DNA from: an uncultured Actinomycetes bacterium | GTDB taxonomy: Bacteria; Actinomycetota; Acidimicrobiia; Acidimicrobiales; RAAP-2 | Direction: 5' to 3' | Length of the DNA stretch: 36,400 bases | Assembly (NCBI GenBank): GCA_903918025.1 | Contig: CAIXCS010000163.1 | Span: forward strand, 1 to 36,400 | Notes under the pieces: generated by a model | The model's database searches: none | What the model was told of the DNA's origin: nothing | What the model saw: the letters and a program-made list of their open reading frames with translations, nothing else | Translations under genes and position numbers: made by a program | Part shown: positions 1 to 7,514 of the stretch, one piece after another | How the letters are laid out: every line of letters begins with the position of its first letter | Position numbering within the stretch: position 1 is the stretch's first letter

Positions 1-624
1 GACCCTTGGGCAGAGCAACTCCACGGAGCGGCAGGTTCGACTGCTCCATTGTTCAGTGTCGGAACCTTCCTCGGTCTGAGCGACGGATCCAATCCGCATC
101 GCTGGTACTCCCCAAGTGACCTTCGTCGGGTTGTTCATGGTCTGGTGGCCATTCTCGGGAACGGGCGCTCTCAAGCATTTCGCTCGGCACTCGTCCGCGG
201 TGGTGACCACTTTCTTCAGGTGAGTCTTCGGACCTACAACCTGCGGATCGCACAGATTCAACGGGAGTTCGGTGGAACCCCTGTTGCCGCCTCGGAGTCC
301 ATCGTGATCCCCATGACGACAGCTCTTCACCTTCACCTCATCACGCCACGTCGACTGCTCCGTTCGGTGAGCGAAGGTGGAGAGCCAACTGCCGTTGACG
401 TCACCATGAGCACCGAGCAACTCACCCAGCACAAAGCCGCCGTGTACCTCTACAACCCACAGAACACCACGCCGCTCGTCAAGGCACAGTTGAACCTCGC
501 GCGGGCCTCACAGATTCCAGTTGTGCAATGGACGGAGACGCCGCCGCGCAACGAGTCATTCGCCATGTGGCAAACACGGCAACTCTCTAGCCTTCTTGCT
601 GCGCTGAAGGGAACCTTGTCATGA
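1..624 (+). CDS. Metal ABC transporter substrate-binding protein (ZnuA/TroA-like), 5' truncated
   Basis: The frame is open from base 1 and gives 207 residues; the N-terminus with its signal peptide lies left of the window. The motif NPHRWYSP (about residues 31-38) matches the metal-binding NPHxW motif of cluster A-I binding proteins for zinc or manganese. The stretch SESIVIPMTTALHLHLITP (about residues 84-102) resembles the second-lobe opening of the same family. The protein would capture the metal outside the membrane and hand it to the permeases encoded next. Its stop overlaps the ATPase start (ATGA at 621), so it is the first visible gene of a four-gene transporter operon. Only part of the metal-ligand set can be checked, so zinc versus manganese rests mostly on context. 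Confidence 0.8.
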   Translation, partial: DPWAEQLHGAAGSTAPLFSVGTFLGLSDGSNPHRWYSPSDLRRVVHGLVAILGNGRSQAFRSALVRGGDHFLQVSLRTYNLRIAQIQREFGGTPVAASESIVIPMTTALHLHLITPRRLLRSVSEGGEPTAVDVTMSTEQLTQHKAAVYLYNPQNTTPLVKAQLNLARASQIPVVQWTETPPRNESFAMWQTRQLSSLLAALKGTLS

Positions 625-1478
625 CGCCAGATCACCCTGCGCTCCACTGGAGCGATGCCTCGGTCACCCTTGGTCAAAGGACGCTGTTCCGCCACGTCAA
701 TCTCACCATTCCGACCGGCTCATTTGTTGCCATCCTCGGCCCGAACGGTGTCGGAAAGTCAACGCTCATGAAGACCATCCTTGGCCTTCAGCACCTGTCT
801 GAAGGAAGTGTGTCGGTCTTCGGTGGTAGCCCGGAGGAAGCTCGACCCCTGATTGGGTATCTTCCGCAGCGCCATCACTTCGAATCGAGCGTCTCAATTA
901 GCGGCAGAGACCTGGTTCGACTTGGCCTCGACGGTGACCGGTGGGGAATGCCGCTTCCATTCGCCAACAAATTCTCTGCCTCCGCCCGGGCGAAGAGTGC
1001 CCAAGTTGCTGAAGTGCTTGAGCAGGTTGGTGCGACGTCATATGCGGATCGATCAGTCGGAGCATGCTCAGGTGGCGAGCAACAACGCCTGCTCATTGCG
1101 CAAGCCCTCGTTCGCAGACCGCAGTTACTCGTCCTTGACGAACCGCTTGACTCGCTCGACCTGCCGAACCAAGTAGCGGTGGCCGAATTGATCGCAACGA
1201 TTTCCAACGTTCATGGCGTCACCGTTCTGCTGGTCGCACATGACGTGAATCCAATCCTGTCCCACTTGGACCAAGTCGTCTACCTCGCCCACGGTGGCGT
1301 CTTGACGGGTTCACCGAAGGAGGTCATCACGAGCGAGAACCTCTCCGCTCTCTACGACACTCCAGTTGACGTCCTGACAACGTCAACTGGGCGGCTTGTC
1401 GTTGTTGGTCAACCAGATGCGCATGGTGGCCATCATCCTCACCTCGGCCACGGCAACCATCATGGACACGCGGGATGA
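621..1478 (+). CDS. Metal (zinc-type) ABC transporter ATP-binding protein with His-rich tail
   Basis: This 285-residue cytoplasmic ATPase powers metal import. The Walker A motif GPNGVGKST is at residues 40-48, the ABC signature SGGEQQR starts at 150, Walker B LLVLDEP is at 169-175 and the switch histidine is H207. The family (ZnuC/MntB) is normally about 230-270 residues. Here the last 20 residues carry eight histidines separated by glycines, which could bind the transported metal. The ATG overlaps the upstream stop by four bases, and the stop overlaps the next permease start in the same way. Family assignment is firm; the role of the tail is inferred. Confidence 0.92.
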   Translation: MTPDHPALHWSDASVTLGQRTLFRHVNLTIPTGSFVAILGPNGVGKSTLMKTILGLQHLSEGSVSVFGGSPEEARPLIGYLPQRHHFESSVSISGRDLVRLGLDGDRWGMPLPFANKFSASARAKSAQVAEVLEQVGATSYADRSVGACSGGEQQRLLIAQALVRRPQLLVLDEPLDSLDLPNQVAVAELIATISNVHGVTVLLVAHDVNPILSHLDQVVYLAHGGVLTGSPKEVITSENLSALYDTPVDVLTTSTGRLVVVGQPDAHGGHHPHLGHGNHHGHAG

Positions 1479-2356
1479 GCAGTCCCGTCGTTTCGCTCAA
1501 CCCGTGGACGGACCTCTCGACCATGTGGTCCTATCCCTACCTCCGCAATGCCCTCATTGCTGGCTCAATCGTTGCCATCATCGCCGCCTCGGTTGGCTGG
1601 ATGATGGTCCAGAGGCGACAAAGCTTTCTTGGCCACACGCTTGCCGTCGTCTCGTTTCCCGGAGCGAGCCTGGCATTGCTCTTCGCGCTTCCTGCGAGTG
1701 TTGGCTACTACGGCGCAACGGTGATTGCCGCGCTCATCGCGAGACAGTCATCCGATGCACAGACTGCTGATGACCGGCAATCGAACGCCACGATCGGCAC
1801 GGTGCAGGCTGTCGCGCTCGCCACTGGACTGCTCGTCATCTCGCGCTCGTCTTCCTTCCTCACCTCAACGACGTCGCTGTTGTTCGGTTCGTTTCTCGGC
1901 ATTACGTCGAACGAGGTCCTGCTCATCGCAGTTGTTGGCGTCGTGACTGGAGTGGTGTTCATCGCAATAGCTCGGCCCCTTCTCCTCGCCACCTTCGACG
2001 CAACCGAAGCGACCGCAATGGGAATTCCAGTTGCCGCGCTCAACGTGGTCTTTGCCGTTCTCCTCGCCTGCGTGGTTGCAGCCACCAGCCAGATCACTGG
2101 AGCGCTGCTCGTCTTTGCGCTCTTGGTCATGCCCGGAGCGACAGCGCAGATCCTCACACCAAAGGTCTGGAAGGGATGTGCGATCTCCGTCGGCCTCGGC
2201 CTCGGCATTCTCTGGCTCGGCATTGGCCTTTCGTTCTACCTTCCTCGGCTTCCTCTCGGCTTTTGTGTCACCTCGGTCGGGTTCTTCGCCTATCTCGTTT
2301 CGCATGTTCTCGTCGCCCTACGCTCCCGTCCGCACCTTCAAGGAAACGTCGCATGA
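1475..2356 (+). CDS. Metal ABC transporter permease 1 (ZnuB-like)
   Basis: This 293-residue polytopic membrane protein has about eight hydrophobic segments and belongs to the ABC-3 permease family for zinc, manganese or iron. Typical features are the early segment QRRQSFLGHTLAVVSFPGAS, the TSLLFGSFLGIT region and ALLVFALLVMPGATA, the last being strongly conserved in ABC-3 permeases. It forms the transmembrane channel, probably as a heterodimer with the next gene product. It starts with an ATGA overlap on the ATPase gene and ends with an ATGA overlap on the second permease gene. The substrate is inferred from the operon. Confidence 0.9.
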   Translation: MSSPVVSLNPWTDLSTMWSYPYLRNALIAGSIVAIIAASVGWMMVQRRQSFLGHTLAVVSFPGASLALLFALPASVGYYGATVIAALIARQSSDAQTADDRQSNATIGTVQAVALATGLLVISRSSSFLTSTTSLLFGSFLGITSNEVLLIAVVGVVTGVVFIAIARPLLLATFDATEATAMGIPVAALNVVFAVLLACVVAATSQITGALLVFALLVMPGATAQILTPKVWKGCAISVGLGLGILWLGIGLSFYLPRLPLGFCVTSVGFFAYLVSHVLVALRSRPHLQGNVA

Positions 2357-3195
2357 CCGCCTCGTTGAGCACAACCCTGCTTGCGCCATTCATGGTCAAT
2401 GCCTTCATTGCGGGAACCGCCATTGCGCTGTTGACTGGGGCAGTCGGCTCGATGTTGGTTCTCCGAGTGGAACTCTTCACCGCTGACGCGCTCAGCCATG
2501 TCGCATTCACCGGCGCCATGGCGGCTCTCCTGCTCGGACTAGTAACGGGAGTTGGCCTCCTCATCGCCTGCATCAGCGCCGCAGTCGTCCTCGCCTTGCT
2601 TGGTCGTCGGATTGGGAGGAGTGACGCCGCCATTGGCACGTTCTTTGCCTGGATTCTTGGACTCGGAACGCTGCTGCTGTCGCTTGCGTCCACGTCGTCT
2701 TCGGGATCGACAGGGACATCCTCAATCACGGTGCTGTTCGGTTCACTCTTCTCGCTCTCCTCAACCGGCACGTGGCTCGCGGTCATTGGATCGACACTTG
2801 GCCTCATCGCCCTCGGCATTGTTCTCCGCCCCCTCATCTACTCGTCAATTGACGCCTCCATTGCGCAAGCGCGCGGTGTGCCGGTGGTCGGCGTCTCGAT
2901 TGCCTTTGCGGTGATCGTTGGCTGCGCCACGGCCCTGTCAGTTCAAGCAGTCGGAGCCCTGTTATTTGTTGGCCTTGTTGCCGCACCAGCGGGTGCAGCG
3001 ATGCGTGCGACGACCAACCCCTTTGCCACCACGGCCCTCTCCATGGGATTGTCCGTGGCGGCGGTCTGGACCGGACTGTTCCTTTCCGGCATGATCCCGT
3101 CGGTCCCGCCAAGTGCAGCCATCATTCTCGTTGCCGCAGCATTCTTCGGTACGGCAAAACTCAGTGAAAGTTTGGTAGCCCGACGTGCGCGTTGA
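2353..3195 (+). CDS. Metal ABC transporter permease 2 (ZnuB-like)
   Basis: This 280-residue protein is a second ABC-3 family permease. It shows the same landmarks as its partner: VLRVELFTADALSHVAFTGA near the N-terminus, a TVLFGSLFSLS segment, and VGALLFVGLVAAPAGAA late in the protein. The frame is open further upstream to 2176, but the ATG at 2353 is preferred because it forms an ATGA overlap with the preceding stop and begins where homologues begin. Two permease genes in one operon imply a heterodimeric channel. Its end overlaps the regulator gene by 11 bases. Confidence 0.9.
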   Translation: MTASLSTTLLAPFMVNAFIAGTAIALLTGAVGSMLVLRVELFTADALSHVAFTGAMAALLLGLVTGVGLLIACISAAVVLALLGRRIGRSDAAIGTFFAWILGLGTLLLSLASTSSSGSTGTSSITVLFGSLFSLSSTGTWLAVIGSTLGLIALGIVLRPLIYSSIDASIAQARGVPVVGVSIAFAVIVGCATALSVQAVGALLFVGLVAAPAGAAMRATTNPFATTALSMGLSVAAVWTGLFLSGMIPSVPPSAAIILVAAAFFGTAKLSESLVARRAR

Positions 3196-3634
3196 AGCGA
3201 CCCATGAGCAAGCGGCCCAGCGCCTTCAAGACGCCGGCTTTCGCTACACGACTGCTCGACGAAACGTCGTCCAGGCACTCTTCGGTGCAGGTCGTCCCGT
3301 GACGGTTCCTCAGTTGTTGTCCGCCGTTGATGGCGTGCCACAGTCCTCGGCCTATCGAACGCTGACCATTCTCGTTGACGTCGGTCTCGCGGTAAAGGTT
3401 TCAGGCAGTGATGACTACGACCGGTTCGAGCTGGCAGAAGGTGTCACGGGACATCACCATCACCTCTTCTGTGCGACGTGTGGAACCGTCACCGACCTCG
3501 AACCGTCAACTCGACTTGAACTTGCCTTGGATGAGGCAGCGCTTGCGGTGACGGCCATGGGCTACTCGGTCAGCGGGCACCGTTTCGATCTGGTCGGAAC
3601 GTGTCCAACGTGCACGGCGTTAACCGAAGAGTAA
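3185..3634 (+). CDS. Fur-family transcriptional regulator (Zur-like)
   Basis: This 149-residue protein has the Fur layout: an N-terminal winged helix (RYTTARRNVVQALF at residues 20-33, then SSAYRTLTILVDVGLA at 54-69) and a C-terminal metal-binding dimerisation domain. The histidine run H90-H93 and the cysteine pairs C96/C99 and C140/C143 are the usual structural zinc and sensing ligands. It probably represses the metal transporter operon that it terminates. The GTG at 3185 is used, overlapping the permease stop by 11 bases. Its own end overlaps the convergent SDR gene by 15 bases. Zur rather than Fur is inferred from the neighbours. Confidence 0.88.
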   Translation: MRVEATHEQAAQRLQDAGFRYTTARRNVVQALFGAGRPVTVPQLLSAVDGVPQSSAYRTLTILVDVGLAVKVSGSDDYDRFELAEGVTGHHHHLFCATCGTVTDLEPSTRLELALDEAALAVTAMGYSVSGHRFDLVGTCPTCTALTEE

Positions 3635-4426
3635 GCCGTAGTTCGCTCCACGTCGCGTCTGATGTCCCCCATCGACCGCCAGGTGCTCCCCGGTGATCCA
3701 CGTTGACTCATCTGAGAGAAGGAATCGAACGGCGCGCGCAACGTCGTCGACCGTGCCAACTCGTGCCAAGGGCGTTTGCTCGAGGTAGTCATTGAGGAGT
3801 GCCCCGCCGGCAGTGATGAACTCCATGAGTTCATCATCAATGATCCCAGGACGAACGGAGTTCACCCGAATGCCTCGATCACCAAGCTCTTCAGCTGCAT
3901 ACGCTGTGAGTTGATCAATAGCTGCCTTGGAGATGCCGTATGCCGAGAGGTAGCGATGCGGGAAGTGCCCAGCGCCCGACGACATCAAGACAATGGAGCC
4001 GCCGCCGGTGCCTGCCATTGCCCGACCCCCGTGCTTCACACAGAGGAAGGACCCAAGAACATTCAAGTCAATCGTGGCTCGATAGGCCTCAAGATCGGAT
4101 TCAAGCATCGGCCCCATGTGGAGTGAGCCACCTGCACAGGCAAACAATCCGTCGAGTCGGCCGGTTGGTGCCGCTGCTTGAGCAACCGCTCGCTCGACCT
4201 CTGCTTCGACCGTGACGTCAGCGACCAGATACGTAACCGTTCCGCCACCTTGTGCTCGCGAGTTGAGCTGGTCAACCGCGTCGATGAGCTTTGACTCCGT
4301 CCGACCACAAATGGTCACGTGGGCGCCTTCGGCAATCAGGAGTGCGGCGGTGCCGAATCCAATGCCAGAGCCGCCGCCGGTAATGAGTACGGTCTTTCCG
4401 CTCAGGGTGTGGTGTTGTTCGCTCAT
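3620..4426 (-). CDS. Short-chain dehydrogenase/reductase (SDR)
   Basis: This 268-residue classical SDR oxidoreductase has the cofactor-binding motif TGGGSGIG at residues 16-23, the conserved asparagine in LNVLGSF at 122, and the catalytic S150, Y163 and K167 (YGISK). The C-terminal WITGEHLAVDGG is also standard for the family. The substrate cannot be read from the sequence. Its ATG overlaps the stop of the upstream P450 gene (ATGA), so the two are translationally coupled and probably act in one pathway, plausibly oxidation of a steroid or terpenoid alcohol. It is convergent with the Fur-type gene and overlaps it by 15 bases. Confidence 0.9.
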   Translation of the reverse strand: MSEQHHTLSGKTVLITGGGSGIGFGTAALLIAEGAHVTICGRTESKLIDAVDQLNSRAQGGGTVTYLVADVTVEAEVERAVAQAAAPTGRLDGLFACAGGSLHMGPMLESDLEAYRATIDLNVLGSFLCVKHGGRAMAGTGGGSIVLMSSGAGHFPHRYLSAYGISKAAIDQLTAYAAEELGDRGIRVNSVRPGIIDDELMEFITAGGALLNDYLEQTPLARVGTVDDVARAVRFLLSDESTWITGEHLAVDGGHQTRRGANYGLLFG

Positions 4427-5625
4427 ACGGGTCCAGCTCCAATTGAGGTCGTGGGTGTGAAGGTAACCGGCATGGACATGAGTCCCGAGACAAAACTCGC
4501 CGGTCGTTGTGCAAGTTCTGCATCCGTCTCGAGGGCAAGATCAGGAAGCCGCGTGAGCAGGGTCGAGACCATGCACCGAAGTTCAAGTCGGGCAAGTTGA
4601 TTCCCGAGGCAGTGATGCGCTCCAAAGCCGAACGCCATGTGGTCATTCGGGCTTCGAGACGTGTCGAAGGCATTCGGCTGCGAGAACACGAGTTCATCGC
4701 GATTCGCCGATGGGTAGAAGAGCAACACCTTGTCGCCGGCCTTCAACTGCGAGCCATGAAACTCCATGTCGTCAACGACCGTTCGGTTCATGTTCTTGAT
4801 CGGTGTCACCCACCGGAGCATCTCTTCAACCGCCAGTGGAATGTCTTGCGGAGAGGCTTCAAGTCGGGCCAACTGGTCAGGGTGTCGAAGGAGCGCTTCC
4901 ATCCCGCCACTAATGACATGTCGGGTCGTCTCATCACCACCAATCAGTAAGAGCAAGGTCTCGTAGATCAACGTGTCGAGATCGAGCGCCTCACCATCAA
5001 TGTCGGTGTTGGACAAGATCCCAATGAGGTCATCATCTCGACCAGTTGATCGGCGGTTTTCGACAACCTTGGTGATGTAGGCCTGATACTCAACAAAGGC
5101 TTGGAGCATCTTCTCGATGAGCCCTGGATCAGTCGAACCTTGAGCGACCAACATGTCGTCAGACCAGCGCAAGAGATCGCCTCGATCCTCAGGGGCAATT
5201 CCCAAGAGGTCACCAATCGCGATCATCGGCAGCGGCGCCGCAATCTCTTCGACAAGGTCACACGTTCCCCTCGAGGCAACGTCGTCGACAATTGCATCGC
5301 ACACCTGTTGGATTCGGGCTTCCATCGCTCTGACTCTGACGGGAGTGAACCCCGCGGAGACGCGGCGACGGCGAGCCACATGTTCAGGGGCATCAAAGTC
5401 AATCATCATGGGCAGCGGGCCGGTCTCAGGTCGCGAGCCACCCGCACTCGAGAACAACTCAGGATGCCGTGACGCCTCACGAATGTGGTCGTAGCGAAGC
5501 AGCCCCCAGAGATTCGACGCCTCGTCGAAGTACACCGGGTCGTTTGCACGAAGCCATGCGAATGCCCCATAGGGATCGTCGGCATAGAAGTTTCCATCAA
5601 GGAAGTTGATGTACGGCTTGGTCAT
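4423..5625 (-). CDS. Cytochrome P450, CYP142-like
   Basis: This 400-residue P450 starts at MTKPYINFLDGNFY; the frame extends to 5688, but the extra 21 residues do not look like the family and the ATG at 5625 has a GGGGGAG sequence upstream. The I-helix motif GGDETTR is at 229-235, the ExxR pair is E268/R271, and the haem ligand is C339 in FGFGAHHCLGNQLARLE. The I-helix, the EMLRW-TPIKNMNRTV stretch and the C-terminal FVSGLMSMPVTFTP closely resemble mycobacterial CYP142, which oxidises the terminal side-chain carbon of cholesterol or cholestenone. Steroid side-chain hydroxylation is therefore the best guess. No other steroid-catabolism genes are in the window. Confidence 0.88.
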   Translation of the reverse strand: MTKPYINFLDGNFYADDPYGAFAWLRANDPVYFDEASNLWGLLRYDHIREASRHPELFSSAGGSRPETGPLPMMIDFDAPEHVARRRRVSAGFTPVRVRAMEARIQQVCDAIVDDVASRGTCDLVEEIAAPLPMIAIGDLLGIAPEDRGDLLRWSDDMLVAQGSTDPGLIEKMLQAFVEYQAYITKVVENRRSTGRDDDLIGILSNTDIDGEALDLDTLIYETLLLLIGGDETTRHVISGGMEALLRHPDQLARLEASPQDIPLAVEEMLRWVTPIKNMNRTVVDDMEFHGSQLKAGDKVLLFYPSANRDELVFSQPNAFDTSRSPNDHMAFGFGAHHCLGNQLARLELRCMVSTLLTRLPDLALETDAELAQRPASFVSGLMSMPVTFTPTTSIGAGPV

Positions 5626-5643
5626 GAAGGTGCATCTCCCCCT

Positions 5644-5661
5644 GCTGCGGAGACCCGCAGC
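5644..5661 (-). promoter_or_regulatory. Perfect inverted repeat in the P450 leader (hairpin or operator)
   Basis: The arms GCTGCGG and CCGCAGC are perfect 7-mers around a 4-base centre. The repeat lies 19 bases upstream of the P450 start codon and just downstream of a TACTGT box (5669-5674, minus strand). It would therefore sit at the 5' end of the mRNA, either as a stabilising hairpin or as an operator. Confidence 0.4.
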
Positions 5662-5668
5662 GAGCAAA

Positions 5669-5674
5669 ACAGTA
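5669..5674 (-). promoter_or_regulatory. Possible -10 box for the P450-SDR operon
   Basis: On the minus strand this reads TACTGT, fitting the actinobacterial TANNNT -10 pattern. A transcript would start near 5662 and leave a leader of about 37 bases containing the hairpin and the GGGGGAG ribosome site. No convincing -35 box was seen. Confidence 0.3.
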
Positions 5675-5742
5675 TCGGAGAGAACCACCCTGCTCCGTTG
5701 GCGTTGACCTGAAACTGGACACCACGGCGAACCGAAGACGAC

Positions 5743-5767
5743 GGAATGCTCCGACCACCGACGAGTC
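5743..5767 (+). promoter_or_regulatory. Weak SigR/SigH-type promoter candidate upstream of the sigma gene
   Basis: GGAAT (5743-5747) and GTC (5765-5767) are separated by 17 bases, close to but not matching the GGAAT-N18/19-GTT pattern recognised by SigR/SigH. It would fit the autoregulation known for this sigma family, but the -10 half is imperfect and the spacing short. Confidence 0.25.
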
Positions 5768-5783
5768 GCCTACCCGAAGGTCA

Positions 5784-5789
5784 TAGGCT
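5784..5789 (+). promoter_or_regulatory. TAGGCT -10 box, leaderless start for the sigma factor gene
   Basis: TAGGCT fits TANNNT and ends exactly six bases before the ATG at 5796, so transcription would begin at or next to the start codon. No ribosome binding site is visible, which agrees with leaderless translation. The radA gene has the identical box and spacing. Confidence 0.45.
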
Positions 5790-5795
5790 CTTGCT

Positions 5796-6365
5796 ATGGC
5801 CGATCAGGCAACGTTCGCCGACGACGCAATGCAGTATCTCAACCAGTTGTTCTCGGTCGCCCAACGTCTGACTGGTAATCGGGCAGAAGCAGAGGATCTC
5901 GTCCAAGAGACCTACCTGAATGGGTTCCGGGCATACGGATCGTTCCAAGAAGGAACCAACCTCCGGGCGTGGCTCTTCAAAATCTTGCAGAACAACTATA
6001 AAAATGCCCTCCGCACCAAGAGCCGTCGGCCTGTGAAGTTCGAACCTCGCGATGACGAGGAAATCGAAGAGCACTACTTCATGAACCGAACGACACCAGA
6101 AGATGTTGCGCTCGATCGAATGACCGACACCATGGTGAAGAAGGCAGTCGATGAACTCCCCGAGGCGTTCCGCGAAGCCGTGCTTCTCGCCGATGTCGAG
6201 GGATTCAGCTACGCAGAAATTGCCGAGATCACCGAGGTTCCCATTGGAACGGTCATGTCGAGGATCCATCGGGGAAGAAAGTCGCTCCAAAAGACGTTGT
6301 ATGAGTACGCGGTCGAGCAAGGACTGATCGCGACACCCGCAAATCTGGGAGGGGGAACGCTATGA
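5796..6365 (+). CDS. sigR: ECF RNA polymerase sigma factor, SigR/SigH-like
   Basis: This 189-residue ECF sigma factor has region 2 at about residues 12-75 (AEDLVQETYLNGFRAYGSF and LRAWLFKILQNNYKN) and region 4 at about 115-170, including the helix-turn-helix SYAEIAEITEVPIGTVMSRIHRGR. These stretches closely match the SigR/SigH group, which controls the thiol-oxidative stress response in actinobacteria. It overlaps the next gene by ATGA. That gene encodes a small zinc-binding anti-sigma factor, which is the diagnostic partner. It should be released when the anti-sigma factor is oxidised. Confidence 0.93.
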   Translation: MADQATFADDAMQYLNQLFSVAQRLTGNRAEAEDLVQETYLNGFRAYGSFQEGTNLRAWLFKILQNNYKNALRTKSRRPVKFEPRDDEEIEEHYFMNRTTPEDVALDRMTDTMVKKAVDELPEAFREAVLLADVEGFSYAEIAEITEVPIGTVMSRIHRGRKSLQKTLYEYAVEQGLIATPANLGGGTL

Positions 6366-6607
6366 CGCAACCAATCGACTGTGGAACTGCCCTGCATGAG
6401 CTCTACGAGTTCCTCGATGGTGAGCTCACTGAAGAGAAGCGGTCCGCCATTGAAGAGCACCTCGACCACTGCGCTCCGTGTGACGGAGCTCGAAAGTTCG
6501 AGGGAGAACTCCGCATCGTCATCGCCGATCGATGTCAAGAAGAAGTCCCTGATGAACTTGTCGATCGAATTAAGGCAGCAATTCTCCTCGCAAAAGAGCA
6601 GGCATAA
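6362..6607 (+). CDS. rsrA: Zinc-binding redox anti-sigma factor (RsrA-like)
   Basis: This 81-residue protein carries the ZAS-type motif HxxxCxxC (H33, C37, C40) plus C7 near the N-terminus and C58. This is the RsrA pattern, in which zinc ligands form disulfides on oxidation and free the sigma factor. The C-terminal half is helical and acidic. It is encoded immediately after its sigma factor with a four-base overlap. The stop at 6605-6607 lies two bases before the probable start of tilS, so tilS may be co-transcribed with this stress pair. Confidence 0.9.
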   Translation: MTQPIDCGTALHELYEFLDGELTEEKRSAIEEHLDHCAPCDGARKFEGELRIVIADRCQEEVPDELVDRIKAAILLAKEQA

Positions 6608-6609
6608 CT

Positions 6610-7491
6610 CTGTCGGGACTCAAAGATCGAGCGGAGCAGTTCGCTCGTCCTCTCCTTGAGCGCACCAACTTCGGAAGCGGCACGCTCCATCTTTCGGTAT
6701 CGGGCGGACCTGATTCAACGGCCATGGCCGTTGTTGCACGCTTCCTCGACCAACCGCTTGTCCTTCATCACGTCGATCACGGCTTGAGAGAAGGGAGCGA
6801 CCGCGAAGCTCAACTCGTTGCGGACCTCGCCGCTCAACTCGACGCAGAGTTTGTCGCACACGCCATCAGCCTCGACGCTGGACCAAATCTTGAGGCTCGC
6901 GCTCGAGAAGCCCGCTTCTCTGTGCTGCCACGTGGCGTCGCCACCGGTCACACTGCAGACGATCGGGCAGCAACCATCATCATCAACCTCTTACGGGGCG
7001 CGGGTTCGCGTGGACTCTCAGCGCTCCGTGCAGGTCCGAACCACCCAATCTTGGATCTCCGGCGGGCAGAGACCGTAGGACTGTGCAAGCAACTCGACCT
7101 CACCTGTGTTGTCGATCCCACCAATAGCTCGACTGACGTTCTCCGCAATCAAGTACGAATGCAGCTCTTGCCGCGCATGGAAGATCTTGCAAACAGAGAC
7201 GTTGTTCAACTCTTGAACCGGTCCGCGACCCTCCTCGGCGAAGAAGATGCCTACCTCGACGAACTCGCCCTCACAGCAATTCCTGATGCGACGGACCTTC
7301 GTGTTTTGAGGAGCGCTCCGCCCGTGCTCGCTTCCCGTCGGCTCCGCCAATTGCTCGCAGTCAATGGCTATGCACCATCGGTGGCTGAACTTGACCGCGT
7401 GCTCCAAGTGGTGCAGGGCGAAGTCCTGGCCTGCGAAGTCGCGGGTGGGCGACGAGTGACCCGAGCCGCTCAACACCTCGTCGTTACCTGA
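6610..7491 (+). CDS. tilS: tRNA(Ile)-lysidine synthetase TilS, probable CTG start
   Basis: TilS converts C34 of the AUA-reading isoleucine tRNA to lysidine using ATP and lysine. The PP-loop SGGPDST lies at residues 31-37 when counted from CTG 6610, followed by HHVDHGLRE and TGHTADDRAATIIINLLRGAG, all typical. The in-frame stop at 6571-6573 limits the start to the next 150 bases, and the first ATG (6724) is inside the PP-loop region, which would remove the ATP site. No ATG, GTG or TTG lies between, so CTG at 6610, two bases after the rsrA stop, is the only sensible start seen. It gives 293 residues, slightly short for the family. hpt follows, as in many bacteria. Confidence 0.9.
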   Translation: MSGLKDRAEQFARPLLERTNFGSGTLHLSVSGGPDSTAMAVVARFLDQPLVLHHVDHGLREGSDREAQLVADLAAQLDAEFVAHAISLDAGPNLEARAREARFSVLPRGVATGHTADDRAATIIINLLRGAGSRGLSALRAGPNHPILDLRRAETVGLCKQLDLTCVVDPTNSSTDVLRNQVRMQLLPRMEDLANRDVVQLLNRSATLLGEEDAYLDELALTAIPDATDLRVLRSAPPVLASRRLRQLLAVNGYAPSVAELDRVLQVVQGEVLACEVAGGRRVTRAAQHLVVT

Positions 7492-7502
7492 GACTGGCAC
7501 GG

Positions 7503-7508
7503 TAGAGT
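7503..7508 (+). promoter_or_regulatory. TAGAGT -10 box, leaderless start for hpt
   Basis: TAGAGT fits TANNNT and ends six bases before the GTG at 7515. No ribosome binding site is visible upstream of that GTG. The arrangement repeats at sigR, radA and, on the other strand, the polyprenyl synthase gene. Confidence 0.4.
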
Positions 7509-7514
7509 CGATTC

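Noticed and set aside
2176-2352. Upstream extension of the second permease
   Set aside because: It would overlap the first permease by 180 bases with arginine-rich non-membrane sequence; ATG 2353 gives ATGA coupling and the normal family N-terminus.
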